Shown: positions 33,993 through 42,230 of the stretch, one piece after another
How positions within the stretch are numbered: the first letter of the stretch is position 1
Layout of the letters: every line of letters begins with the position of its first letter
NCBI GenBank assembly: GCA_003153355.1
Contig: PLYH01000002.1
Location: forward strand, 173,350-237,349
DNA: 64,000 nt
DNA from: Candidatus Peregrinibacteria bacterium
GTDB lineage: Bacteria; Patescibacteriota; Gracilibacteria; UBA1369
Direction: 5' to 3'
Position numbers and translations under genes: made by a program
Notes under the pieces: generated by a model
What the model was told of the DNA's origin: nothing
Databases searched by the model: none
The model's input: only the letters and a program-made list of their open reading frames with translations

Positions 33993-34385
33993 ATGTCAAA
34001 AAAATCCCTCAAACACATTGCCGTTGGCTTTGTGACAAGTATGGCACTCATGATGTCAACCATGATCCCAGCGGTTCATGCTCAAGGCTTCATTAGTCCT
34101 ACGGACAATCCATCAGCTGTATCTACAGCTACACAGGGTCAAGGTAGTTTCCGCCAGTTGGCTCTCACCATTGTGAACTTCTTCCTGACGTTCCTTGGTT
34201 TGATCGCAGTGGTCATGTTGATTTACGGAGGTTTCCTTTACATCAGTGCTGCAGGTAACCAGGAACATATCGAAAAAGCTAAGAAAATCATTTTGTATGC
34301 AGTTGTAGGTATTATCGTGATCTTGCTCTCATTTGCTATCGTCAACACCGTTCTCTCGGCCGGTAGTGGTGCAGCAACGACCTAA
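33993..34385 (+). CDS. Type IV secretion system pilin-like protein 1
   Basis: The product (130 aa) has a signal peptide (MSKKSLKHIAVGF to VHA, cleavage before Gln31), a short polar segment and two membrane helices. The helices are at about 50-75 (VNFFLTFLGLIAVVMLIYGG) and 88-110 (IILYAVVGIIVILLSFAIVN), separated by a polar turn (AAGNQEHIEKAKK). This is the layout of VirB2/TrbC-like T4SS_pilin proteins, which are widespread in CPR genomes. It has its own promoter and terminator. The next gene repeats the signal peptide almost exactly while the mature part has diverged. A role in surface pili, DNA uptake or attachment is inferred from the family. Confidence 0.85.
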   Translation: MSKKSLKHIAVGFVTSMALMMSTMIPAVHAQGFISPTDNPSAVSTATQGQGSFRQLALTIVNFFLTFLGLIAVVMLIYGGFLYISAAGNQEHIEKAKKIILYAVVGIIVILLSFAIVNTVLSAGSGAATT

Positions 34386-34401
34386 TCGAAAAAGACTATC
34401 A

Positions 34402-34430
34402 AAAGCCCCGGCTAAACCCCGGGGCTTTTT
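34402..34430 (+). terminator. Terminator between the pilin genes
   Basis: GCCCCGG (34405-34411) pairs with CCGGGGC (34419-34425), followed by a T6 run. The T run overlaps the -35 of the next promoter. Confidence 0.9.
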
Positions 34431-34458
34431 TGTTCCGCTTCAAGACTCATGCTAAAAT
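34430..34458 (+). promoter_or_regulatory. Promoter of pilin gene 2
   Basis: TTGTTC (34430-34435), 17-base spacer, TAAAAT (34453-34458) with TGC before it. Confidence 0.7.
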
Positions 34459-34501
34459 TCCAAAGAAAGCCGGGCAATGAAAATCTAACCCCTACAAAAT
34501 T

Positions 34502-34864
34502 ATGTCAAAAAAATCCCTCAAACACATTGCCGTCGGTTTTGTAACGAGCATTGCATTGATGATGTCATCAGTGATCCCGGCAGTTCACGCTCAGGCTGTC
34601 AGTACAGCTCCGCTTACCGATGGAAGTTCCCCGCAATTTTATCTGACCTTGATAAATTTTGTCCTCATTTTCCTCGCGGTGATTGCAATGGTTATGATCA
34701 TTTACGGAGGGTTTCTCTATCTTTCGGGCAAAGGAAGCAGGGAAAAGATCGTATCTTCAAAAAAGATCATCTTCTACGCCGTCATCGGCATCATTGTGAT
34801 TCTGCTCATATTCGCGCTCGCCAACACGCTGCTTGCGAATGCATATCATGTGGTCAACTACTAA
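34502..34864 (+). CDS. Type IV secretion system pilin-like protein 2
   Basis: The product (120 aa) is a paralogue of the preceding pilin. Signal peptide residues 1-31 are nearly identical (M17I, T23S and M24V are the differences), and the ~20 bases before the start codon are also almost the same. The two membrane helices (LINFVLIFLAVIAMVMIIYG and IIFYAVIGIIVILLIFALAN) keep the fold but not the sequence. The polar turn reads GKGSREKIVSSKK. It is transcribed separately, with its own promoter and terminator, so the two pilins can be expressed at different levels. Confidence 0.85.
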   Translation: MSKKSLKHIAVGFVTSIALMMSSVIPAVHAQAVSTAPLTDGSSPQFYLTLINFVLIFLAVIAMVMIIYGGFLYLSGKGSREKIVSSKKIIFYAVIGIIVILLIFALANTLLANAYHVVNY

Positions 34865-34892
34865 TAAAATGACGTCCAGCAAAGATTACCCA

Positions 34893-34924
34893 GAGCCCCC
34901 GTCCATTTGAACGGGGCTTTTTTG
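34893..34924 (+). terminator. Terminator after pilin gene 2
   Basis: AGCCCC-C-GT (34894-34902) pairs with ACGGGGCT (34911-34918), with one bulged C, then a T run. Confidence 0.85.
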
Positions 34925-34953
34925 TTGCCCTTTAGAGCAATCAATCCTATGCT
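34925..34953 (+). promoter_or_regulatory. Promoter of the aro operon
   Basis: TTGCCC (34925-34930), 17-base spacer, TATGCT (34948-34953). The start would be about 34960, the A of the aroA ATG, so the operon mRNA may be leaderless. Confidence 0.5.
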
Positions 34954-34959
34954 GAACTC

Positions 34960-36294
34960 ATGAAACTCATTGTCCAGCCAGCAAAAAATTTTGAAGGCGA
35001 AGCTACGCCGCCCAGTTCCAAATCTCATTCTGTGCGCGCGCTCATCCTGGCAACGCTCGCACAAGGAACGTCCTACCTCTACAATCTTCTGGATGCCGAT
35101 GACGGCCACGCCGCCATTGAAGTCTGCAAAGATTTGGGCGCGACAATTACTTTCAAGAAAAACGCCACGGGCGGTCTGGATGTGATCGTCAAAAGTGAAG
35201 GCGTGCCGCTGAACACACTGACGACCGATCTTTTTTCTTCCAATTCCGGCATCACGACCACGTTCGTCATTCCGCTCATCGGTCTGCGCAAAAACACGGA
35301 CATCTCTTTGACGCTTTCCTGCGGCGAACAGATGCAGAAACGTCCGCTCAAAAGCATCATTCAGGCCGTGAAAAATCTTGGTATGGACGTGAAATGTTTT
35401 GATAATAACGACAACTGCCCTCTGGGTTTGAGTGGAAATTTGATCGGCGGTTACTGCGCGGTGGACGGAACAAATTCGCAGTACGTTTCAGCCCTGCTCC
35501 TTAGCCTGCCTGCGGCGCAAAAAAATTCGGTGATTAAGGTGAGAAATTTACAGGAGCGTCCTTACGTGGACATGACTTTAGCATGGCTGGCTGAGCAGAA
35601 TATCCGCATCGGCCATTCTAAAAGAACCGAAGGCGCTGATACCGTGGACACCTTCAAAATTTTTGGAAATCAGGAATACCAGCCGTTCACAAAAACCATG
35701 CCCGGCGATTTTTCTTCGGCTTCGTACCTGATAGCGGCAGCGGTTTTACTGCCGGGAGAAGTCATTTTTCACGGACTCGACATGGAAGATCCGCAAGGTG
35801 ATAAAAGAATTATTTCCATCCTTCAGGAGATGGGCGCGGATATTCAGATTGAAAAAACGGCGCGCGATAATACGATAAAAATTACGGGAGGCAGATCCTT
35901 AAAAGGCATGACCATCGACTGCGGCGACATGCCGGATATGCTGCCGACGCTTGCCGTTATTGGGACTCAGGCGCAGGGAAGCACGACACTGTTGAATGTT
36001 GCCAATGCCCGCATCAAGGAAACCGACCGCATCAAATCCATGGCTGCGGAACTGACAAAAATGGGTGCCCGTGTCGAAGAAAAAAAATCCTCTCTCACGA
36101 TTTTCCAGAGCAAATTGCACCACGCCAAACTCCACGGATATTCCGATCACCGCACCATCATGGCTCTCGCCCTTGCGGGAATGCTTGCAGACGGAACAAC
36201 GACCATCGACACGGCTGAAAACATCAACAAAACATTCCCAAGCTTCGCGGACATGATGAACCGTTTAGGCGCAAATATGGAGCTCGCAACGTAA
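34960..36294 (+). CDS. aroA: 3-phosphoshikimate 1-carboxyvinyltransferase (EPSP synthase)
   Basis: The product (444 aa) joins shikimate-3-phosphate and PEP to give EPSP. Family motifs run in order: PPSSKSHSVRALILATLAQG near the N-terminus, TNSQYVSALLLSLP in the middle, GDFSSASYLIAAA, DMPDMLPTLAVIG, NARIKETDRIKSMAAEL and the C-terminal YSDHRTIMALALAGM. It is full length. It opens a ten-gene aromatic operon in which nearly every junction overlaps or is under 15 bases. Unusually, the operon runs aroA-K-Q-E-F-B-C, starting with the sixth pathway step. Confidence 0.95.
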   Translation: MKLIVQPAKNFEGEATPPSSKSHSVRALILATLAQGTSYLYNLLDADDGHAAIEVCKDLGATITFKKNATGGLDVIVKSEGVPLNTLTTDLFSSNSGITTTFVIPLIGLRKNTDISLTLSCGEQMQKRPLKSIIQAVKNLGMDVKCFDNNDNCPLGLSGNLIGGYCAVDGTNSQYVSALLLSLPAAQKNSVIKVRNLQERPYVDMTLAWLAEQNIRIGHSKRTEGADTVDTFKIFGNQEYQPFTKTMPGDFSSASYLIAAAVLLPGEVIFHGLDMEDPQGDKRIISILQEMGADIQIEKTARDNTIKITGGRSLKGMTIDCGDMPDMLPTLAVIGTQAQGSTTLLNVANARIKETDRIKSMAAELTKMGARVEEKKSSLTIFQSKLHHAKLHGYSDHRTIMALALAGMLADGTTTIDTAENINKTFPSFADMMNRLGANMELAT

Positions 36295-36298
36295 AATT

Positions 36299-36847
36299 AT
36301 GAAACACATCATCCTGATCGGTTTTAAAAACGCCGGAAAGTCGACCATCGGAAAAGAGCTTGCAAAAGAGCTTAAAAGGCCATTTGTTGATTTGGACGAA
36401 AAAATTGAAGAAGCGTACGGACAAAAAGTGCGCATGCAGCCCGGTCGCGGCGGGAAAATTCTCTCATGCCGCGCCATCATGGAACAGCACGGCGAACCAT
36501 ATTTCCGCGAACTGGAACAAAAAGTTTTAAGCGAAGTCCTTCAAAATCCGGAATCCTTGGTGCTTGCCGTTGGCGGTGGAACACCAATGTCGGCGGCGAA
36601 CGGGGGTCTTTTGAGTTTGCATATCATCGTGGAAGTTTCCGCTCCACAAGACGTTGTTTTTAAGCGTATTATGATCAAGGGAAAGCCTGCCTTTTTCCCG
36701 GAAAATGAAGAGCCGGAAGATGGCTTCCAAAAGCTATGGAATGAACGGAATCCGGTGTTTAAAAAACTCGCGAACGTCGCCGTGGAAAATAACGGTTCGG
36801 TTGAATCCGCCGTTTCCGAGCTTATGCAAAAACTCAAAAATTTATAA
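36299..36847 (+). CDS. aroK: Shikimate kinase
   Basis: The product (182 aa) phosphorylates shikimate. The P-loop GFKNAGKST lies at residues 8-16, followed by the substrate-binding DLDEKIEE, GEPYFRELEQKVL and VGGGTPMS. The insert RMQPGRGGKILSCR after the DLD region is longer than usual, and the lid region differs from Escherichia coli AroK (PAFFPENEEPEDGFQKLWNER). Spacing after aroA is 4 bases. Membership of the operon makes the assignment secure. Confidence 0.9.
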   Translation: MKHIILIGFKNAGKSTIGKELAKELKRPFVDLDEKIEEAYGQKVRMQPGRGGKILSCRAIMEQHGEPYFRELEQKVLSEVLQNPESLVLAVGGGTPMSAANGGLLSLHIIVEVSAPQDVVFKRIMIKGKPAFFPENEEPEDGFQKLWNERNPVFKKLANVAVENNGSVESAVSELMQKLKNL

Positions 36848-36857
36848 CCAACTTTTT

Positions 36858-37295
36858 ATGAATATCATTTTGCTGATTCACGGGCCCAACCTCAATTTTC
36901 TGGGACGCCGCGACCCCAAACACTACGGCGATATCACGCTGCCGAAACTTGAAATGCTTGTAAAAAAAGAAGCGAAAAAATACGGATGCGTCGTGAAATG
37001 CTTCCAGTCGAACCATGAAGGCGAACTGATCGATTATATCCAGAAAAATGCTCCGAGCGCCAAAGGAATCATCATCAACCCCGGCGCATTTACGCACTAC
37101 AGTTTTGCCCTTCATGATGCGCTTCTTGACGCCGAAATGGCCGCCGTTGAAGTGCATCTTTCCAGCATCTCCAAACGCGAATCGTGGCGAAAAACTTCCG
37201 TCACTGCGCCAGCCTGCATCGGACAAATCAGCGGGAAAAAGGAAAAAAGTTATCTCGAAGCGCTCGCTCTTCTGGCCAAAAAAATCAAGTTATGA
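36858..37295 (+). CDS. aroQ: 3-dehydroquinate dehydratase, type II
   Basis: The product (145 aa) is the small dodecameric-type dehydroquinase. ILLIHGPNLNFLGRRDPKHYG contains the N-x-LG-x-R signature. The family Tyr is followed by CFQSNHEGELIDYIQ, IIINPGAFTHYSFALHDAL with the catalytic His region, and VEVHLSSISKRESWR. The start at 36858 gives the family's normal N-terminus. Its TGA overlaps the aroE ATG by 4 bases (ATGA). Confidence 0.94.
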   Translation: MNIILLIHGPNLNFLGRRDPKHYGDITLPKLEMLVKKEAKKYGCVVKCFQSNHEGELIDYIQKNAPSAKGIIINPGAFTHYSFALHDALLDAEMAAVEVHLSSISKRESWRKTSVTAPACIGQISGKKEKSYLEALALLAKKIKL

Positions 37296-38101
37296 TCAAC
37301 GCGCAAACAATGCTCAATGCCGTTACGGGGTATCCTCTCGGGCACACCTTGAGTCCGCAGCTTCATCAAATCATTTACCGGAATTTAAAAATCAACGCGG
37401 TCATGCTTGCATTCCCGAATCAGGATATCGGCGAAATGATGACGGTCATGCGCACGCTGCCTGTTCATCTTTTGGCAGTGACGATTCCGCATAAAAAAGC
37501 CGTCATTGGCCATCTCGATTTCGTTGATGAAACCGCTAAAAAAATCGGCGCGGTCAATACGGTCATCAATAAAAATGGAAAACTTCATGGCTATAACACC
37601 GATGTCATCGGCATTCAAAATGCCCTCAAGTCCGTAAATCTCAGCAATAAAAATGTGTTGATCCTTGGAGCAGGAGGAGCGGCAAGACCGTTATGTTTTT
37701 TTCTTCGTCAGGAACGCGCCAATATTTTCTGCCATAACCGCACGATGGAAAAAGCCGAAGAACTCATGAACGAATTCGGAGGGAAACCTATTCAAGAAAA
37801 TGAGCTTGAGAAAGCCAAAATCGACGTCATCATCAACGCAACGCCTGTCGGCATGAAACCTGAGCCCGGTGAATCTCCTTTTCCGAAAAATCTGCTGCAT
37901 GCTGGTCAGACGGTTTTTGATTGTGTGTATAATCCTATCGAAACGCAGCTGTTGAAAGATGCAAAACAGGCCGGAGCCGCAACAATTTCCGGCATCGACA
38001 TGCTGATGGGCCAGGCGATAGCCCAGGTGGAATTATGGCAAGGGAAAGCGCCGAATTACGATGACATCGCTTCACAATTTCTTCAATTGGTAAACGTATG
38101 A
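37292..38101 (+). CDS. aroE: Shikimate dehydrogenase
   Basis: The product (269 aa) reduces 3-dehydroshikimate with NADPH. The substrate-binding domain has GYPLGHTLSPQLHQIIY, AVTIPHKKAVIGHLD with the catalytic Lys, and IGAVNTVINKNGKLHGYNTD with the catalytic Asp. The NADP domain has LILGAGGAARPL and NATPVGM. SGIDMLMGQAIAQVELWQG closes it. It starts at the ATGA overlap with aroQ and overlaps aroF in the same way, so translational coupling is likely. Confidence 0.95.
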   Translation: MINAQTMLNAVTGYPLGHTLSPQLHQIIYRNLKINAVMLAFPNQDIGEMMTVMRTLPVHLLAVTIPHKKAVIGHLDFVDETAKKIGAVNTVINKNGKLHGYNTDVIGIQNALKSVNLSNKNVLILGAGGAARPLCFFLRQERANIFCHNRTMEKAEELMNEFGGKPIQENELEKAKIDVIINATPVGMKPEPGESPFPKNLLHAGQTVFDCVYNPIETQLLKDAKQAGAATISGIDMLMGQAIAQVELWQGKAPNYDDIASQFLQLVNV

Positions 38102-39135
38102 AACTCACGGTCATCAAGCAGCTCCCGAACACGGAAGAAATCATCCAGGCTTTTCCACTTTCGGAAAAAGCGTACGAAAAAATTTCCAGAGACCAGCAGG
38201 AAGTGAAAGATATTCTTTCGGGCAAAGATCAGCGCATGCTGATGATTGTAGGGCCGTGCTCCGCATGGCCGCACCAAGCCACGATTCAGTACGCTGAAAA
38301 ATTGAAAAAACTTGAAGAAAAATTACGCGACAAACTCAAAATCGTGATGCGGGTATATATCCAGAAACCGAGAACAACCAAAGGCTGGACAGGCCCGGTC
38401 AACCAGCCCGACCCTTTTACCGAACCGGATATCGGCGAGGGAATCCGTTACGCGCGCAGCCTGATGGTAAAAATTATTGAAATGGGTTTGCCGATCGCCG
38501 ACGAAGCCGTTTTTACGCATAACGCCAAAGGATTCATCGAACTGCTTTCATGGGTTGCGATCGGCGCGCGCAGCACCGAAGACCAGGAACACCGCATTTT
38601 TGCTTCCGCGATCGAATGTCCCGTGGGCATGAAAAACCCGACGAGCGGTTCTCTGGAGATTGGAGTAAACAGCATCATAGCTGCGCAAAACGGCCACACG
38701 GCGGTCTTTCACGGAGCCCAGGTCGAAACCCACGGCAACCCGTTCGCGCATCTGGTTTTGCGCGGCGGCATGGACCGTCCGAATTATCACCTCGAAGACA
38801 TTTACCAGGCCAGAAAATTTCTGGAAGCGGCGCAGGTCAGTAATCCCGCCATCGTCATCGACACCAGCCACGACAACTGCAAAATCGACGGCATCAAAGA
38901 CCCGACCCAGCAGCTCAATGTAGCCAACGAAGTGCTCGCAGCCCTGAAGCTTTATCCAGATCTCCGAAAAGTTGTGAAAGGGTTTATGTTCGAAAGTTTT
39001 CTCAAAGCAGGAGCGCAAAAAATTGAAAAACTTACGACGGAAACAGTTGATCGTGAAGGTCTTTCCATCACCGATCCTTGTCTAAGCTGGGACCAAACCG
39101 AAGAACTTTTTAACAATATTGCCTCACAATTATGA
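38098..39135 (+). CDS. aroF: 3-deoxy-7-phosphoheptulonate synthase, class I (AroF/G/H type)
   Basis: The product (345 aa) condenses PEP and erythrose-4-phosphate, the first committed step. Motifs include MLMIVGPCSAWPH, MRVYIQKPRTTKGWTG, ADEAVFTH, WVAIGARSTEDQEHR, VGMKNPTSGSLEIG, RGGMDRPNYH and IVIDTSHDNC. These assign it to the AroFGH class rather than class II or the AroA-Q type. Which feedback inhibitor it senses cannot be read from sequence, so the symbol is generic. ATGA overlaps join it to aroE and aroB. Confidence 0.93.
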   Translation: MKLTVIKQLPNTEEIIQAFPLSEKAYEKISRDQQEVKDILSGKDQRMLMIVGPCSAWPHQATIQYAEKLKKLEEKLRDKLKIVMRVYIQKPRTTKGWTGPVNQPDPFTEPDIGEGIRYARSLMVKIIEMGLPIADEAVFTHNAKGFIELLSWVAIGARSTEDQEHRIFASAIECPVGMKNPTSGSLEIGVNSIIAAQNGHTAVFHGAQVETHGNPFAHLVLRGGMDRPNYHLEDIYQARKFLEAAQVSNPAIVIDTSHDNCKIDGIKDPTQQLNVANEVLAALKLYPDLRKVVKGFMFESFLKAGAQKIEKLTTETVDREGLSITDPCLSWDQTEELFNNIASQL

Positions 39136-40244
39136 AAACTCTCGCCATCAAACTGCTACCGCCGCCGCCGAAACAGTATAGTATTTTCATGGCTCAGGGA
39201 CTGCTGAAATCCCTGCCGAAGATTTTAAAGCAACTCAAACCCGCGGCGCGTTACGTAATTATTACCGACAATATCGTCAAAAAAATTCTCGGCGACCCTT
39301 TGGTCAAGTCACTCAAAAAATCAGGACTGACAGTCGACCTCATCAGTTTTCCGGCCGGTGAAAAAAACAAAAATGAAAAAACGCACAGCAAACTTACGCA
39401 GCAGATGCTCGCCAAAAAATGCGGCCGCGACGCCATGATTTTAGCACTTGGCGGAGGTGTTGTCGGCGACACGGCCGGTTACGTGGCGGCTACATACATG
39501 CGAGGGATTCCGTACGTTCAAATCCCCACGTCTTTTTTGGCGATGGTCGACAGTTCCATCGGCGGAAAAGTCGGAGTAGATACGCCGCAGGGAAAAAATC
39601 TCATCGGAGCATTTTGGCATCCGGAAGCTATTATTGTCGACATCGATTGCTTAAAAAATCTTCCGCGTGAGCAGCTTATAAACGGCCTGATGGAATCAGT
39701 AAAAATTTTTCTCACCTATGATAAATCTTTTTTTGAATTCACGAAAAAAAACTGGAAACGCGTCCTTGCCAAAAATCCGCAACTGCTGGGGAAAATCATC
39801 GCGCGCGCCATTGAACTGAAAATCGGCGTAGTCGTTCGGGACGAGCACGATCTCAATGAACGCATGGTCGTAAATTGGGGTCACACTATCGGCCATGCGG
39901 TTGAACATCTGAGTAATTACAAATTATTACACGGGTACAGCGTTGCCCTCGGCATCCTCGTTGAAAGTAAAATCTCGCAGCTGCTCGGTATTCTCAGCGA
40001 GAAAGATTTTCAGATTATCCGCGACACTATGGTCCAATTCGACATCGATGAAAAGGACTTACAAAAGTTTAAGATCAGCGATATCGTGAAGCTGACGCTC
40101 ATGGACAAAAAATCCGGCAACGGAAAAGTGAAATACGTGCTTCTGGAAAAAATCGGCAAAGCCAAAAAAGATGCACGAGGAATGTTCGGCCACGAAGTCG
40201 ATCAAAAAACTGTCATCAGCGCTATCAAATTTTTTATAAAATAG
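39132..40244 (+). CDS. aroB: 3-dehydroquinate synthase
   Basis: The product (370 aa) cyclises DAHP to 3-dehydroquinate using NAD and Zn. Signature segments are [73 protein letters not shown], the zinc/active-site motif NGLMESVK and [12 protein letters not shown]. The C-terminal helical domain is complete. It is coupled to aroF by an ATGA overlap and is one base from aroC. Confidence 0.95.
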   Translation: MKTLAIKLLPPPPKQYSIFMAQGLLKSLPKILKQLKPAARYVIITDNIVKKILGDPLVKSLKKSGLTVDLISFPAGEKNKNEKTHSKLTQQMLAKKCGRDAMILALGGGVVGDTAGYVAATYMRGIPYVQIPTSFLAMVDSSIGGKVGVDTPQGKNLIGAFWHPEAIIVDIDCLKNLPREQLINGLMESVKIFLTYDKSFFEFTKKNWKRVLAKNPQLLGKIIARAIELKIGVVVRDEHDLNERMVVNWGHTIGHAVEHLSNYKLLHGYSVALGILVESKISQLLGILSEKDFQIIRDTMVQFDIDEKDLQKFKISDIVKLTLMDKKSGNGKVKYVLLEKIGKAKKDARGMFGHEVDQKTVISAIKFFIK

Positions 40245-40245
40245 C

Positions 40246-41313
40246 ATGCCAGGTAACTCATTCGGACATCTTTTCAAAATCACAACCTTCGGCGAATCGC
40301 ACGGCAAAGCCATTGGCGTGGTTATTGATGGCTGCCCCGCGGGCCTTGAAATCACGGAAGAAGAAATTCAGAAGGAACTCGACCGCCGCCGCCCCGGAAC
40401 CAGCCACCTTACCACCACTCGCCAGGAAAAAGATGAAGTGGAAATTTTATCCGGCATGTTTGAAGACAAAACCACGGGCACGCCGATCGCGCTGCTCGTT
40501 CATAATAAAGATCACATTTCCAAACCGTACGAAAAGATCAAAGATCTTTACCGTCCGGGCCACGCAGACTTCACCTATGACGCCAAATACGGCTTCCGCG
40601 ACTGGCGCGGGGGCGGACGTGCATCCGCGCGCGAAACGATCGCACGCGTGGCCGCAGGAGCATTCGCAAAAAAATTATTGAAACACGCGGGCGTGGAAAT
40701 TTTCGGCTACGTCACGCAAATCGGCACCATTAAAATCACAAAAGTAGACACGGCAACCATAGAATCAAATCCTCTGCGCTGCCCGGACTCAAGCGTTTTG
40801 GACGCGATGATTAAAGAAATCGAAACCGCCCGCAAAGATCTTGATTCCATCGGCGGCATCGTAGAAATCATCGCCAAAAACGTTCCGGCAGGCCTTGGTG
40901 AACCAGTCTTCAACAAACTCTCAGCGGATCTTGCCCAAGGCATTATGAGCATCCCTGCTGTGAAGGGATTTGAAATCGGTGGTGGATTCGCGTGCGCGAG
41001 CAAACGCGCTTCCGAAAACAACGACGCCTGGGTCAAAAAAGAAGAACACATCGGAACGCAAACCAACCACGCCGGCGGCATGCTCGGCGGCATCAGCAAC
41101 GGCGAAGACATCGTCCTCAGATTCGCGCTCAAACCCGCCAGCAGCATCGCTCAAAAACAGCAGACAGTCAACAAAAACGGCGATCCAGCCGAAATTGAAG
41201 TCCACGGCCGCCACGATCCATGCGTCGCGCCCCGCGCGGTACCCATCGGCGAAGCGATGGTCGCACTTGTTCTCGCTGATCATTATTTGTTGAATAAAAC
41301 CAGCCGCCTATGA
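40246..41313 (+). CDS. aroC: Chorismate synthase
   Basis: The product (355 aa) makes chorismate from EPSP with reduced FMN. All three family signatures are intact: [18 protein letters not shown] near the start, the [20 protein letters not shown] region in the middle, and the C-terminal segment with [18 protein letters not shown]. Length is normal. It ends TGA in an ATGA overlap with the next gene, which uses chorismate-derived prephenate. Confidence 0.96.
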   Translation: MPGNSFGHLFKITTFGESHGKAIGVVIDGCPAGLEITEEEIQKELDRRRPGTSHLTTTRQEKDEVEILSGMFEDKTTGTPIALLVHNKDHISKPYEKIKDLYRPGHADFTYDAKYGFRDWRGGGRASARETIARVAAGAFAKKLLKHAGVEIFGYVTQIGTIKITKVDTATIESNPLRCPDSSVLDAMIKEIETARKDLDSIGGIVEIIAKNVPAGLGEPVFNKLSADLAQGIMSIPAVKGFEIGGGFACASKRASENNDAWVKKEEHIGTQTNHAGGMLGGISNGEDIVLRFALKPASSIAQKQQTVNKNGDPAEIEVHGRHDPCVAPRAVPIGEAMVALVLADHYLLNKTSRL

Positions 41314-41888
41314 ATCGCAAAAAAATTTCCATCGCGGTCTCCGGCGACGCGGGTTCTTTTTCCGAACAAGCGGGCCTCGATTACGCCAAAGAACAAAATT
41401 TTGAACCTGACATTCAATATGCCATTCACATGGAAGGCGTATTTGAATCTTTCAAAAAAAACGAAGCCGAATTCGGAATTTTACCCATCCACAACTCCAT
41501 CACCGGCCCGGTTAAAGCTTCATTTCAAGCTATGGGAAGGCACAATTTCGCTGTCGTTGATTTTTTCGGCATGCAGATTCAGCAGTGCTTGCTCGCCAAA
41601 TCTTCCGCAACAAAAAAAGACATCAAAAAAATTGTCAGCTATTCCGTAGCCATCAATCAGTGCAAAAAATATCTTCAGAAAAATTTCCCCGATGCACAAA
41701 TAATTGAATACGAAGACACGGCAAAAGCCGCCAAGGATCTCGCGGCAGGCATTCTCGGCGAAGACACCGCAGTCATCGCATCACAACGCTCCGCGGAAAT
41801 TCACGGTCTTGCTATCGTGGCCAAAAACATTCAAGATCAAAAAGAAAATCTTACGACCTTCATCATCATCAAAAATGAAAAAGCCTAA
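41310..41888 (+). CDS. Divergent prephenate dehydratase domain, no ACT domain
   Basis: The product (192 aa) has the two-lobed periplasmic-binding-like fold of prephenate dehydratase, which makes phenylpyruvate. [52 protein letters not shown] and LTTFIIIK align with the family. Two normally conserved positions differ: the usual P-x-E-N-S reads PIHNS (59-63) and the catalytic T-R-F motif reads TTF (182-184). The regulatory ACT domain is missing entirely. It may be a feedback-free dehydratase, have altered specificity, or be weak. Operon position between aroC and chorismate mutase supports the pathway role. Confidence 0.75.
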   Translation: MNRKKISIAVSGDAGSFSEQAGLDYAKEQNFEPDIQYAIHMEGVFESFKKNEAEFGILPIHNSITGPVKASFQAMGRHNFAVVDFFGMQIQQCLLAKSSATKKDIKKIVSYSVAINQCKKYLQKNFPDAQIIEYEDTAKAAKDLAAGILGEDTAVIASQRSAEIHGLAIVAKNIQDQKENLTTFIIIKNEKA

Positions 41889-42189
41889 AAAGCAGCTTAC
41901 TGCCACGCAAACTCCCGCCTGGATCGCGCAGGAAAAAATCAAAAATCTGCGCATGATGATCGACCAGCTCGACGACATGATGATCCAGACAGTCGTGCAG
42001 CGCATGACGGTTTCCCGCACCATCGGAAAAATCAAAAAACAGCACGCCATGAAAGTGAAAGACGCCAAACGCGAAAAAGATCTGCAAAAGTTCCACCGCA
42101 ATCTCGCCAAAAAATACGGTATCACGTACCCGACACTGCAGAAAATCTTCGCGCTCGTCATGCAAGAATCCAAGCGCATTCAAAAATAA
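41875..42189 (+). CDS. Chorismate mutase, AroQ class
   Basis: The product (104 aa) is a small all-helical mutase. IKNLRMMIDQLDDMMIQTVVQ, R-x-TVSRTIGKIKKQ, VKDAKREKDLQKF and the C-terminal IFALVMQESKRIQK match the AroQ fold and its active-site Arg/Lys positions. A Lys-rich N-terminal ~20 residues is extra. It overlaps the dehydratase gene by 14 bases. The two activities that form a fused P-protein in many bacteria are separate here but adjacent. Confidence 0.88.
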   Translation: MKKPKKQLTATQTPAWIAQEKIKNLRMMIDQLDDMMIQTVVQRMTVSRTIGKIKKQHAMKVKDAKREKDLQKFHRNLAKKYGITYPTLQKIFALVMQESKRIQK

Positions 42190-42198
42190 TAAATCTCA

Positions 42199-42207
42199 TG
42201 CTAGAGT
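42199..42207 (+). promoter_or_regulatory. Internal extended -10 before the aminotransferase
   Basis: TGCTAGAGT lies in the only sizeable gap of the operon. Start about 42214, 17 bases before the ATG. Confidence 0.45.
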
Positions 42208-42230
42208 TCAATCAACCCGCATGAATTTTT

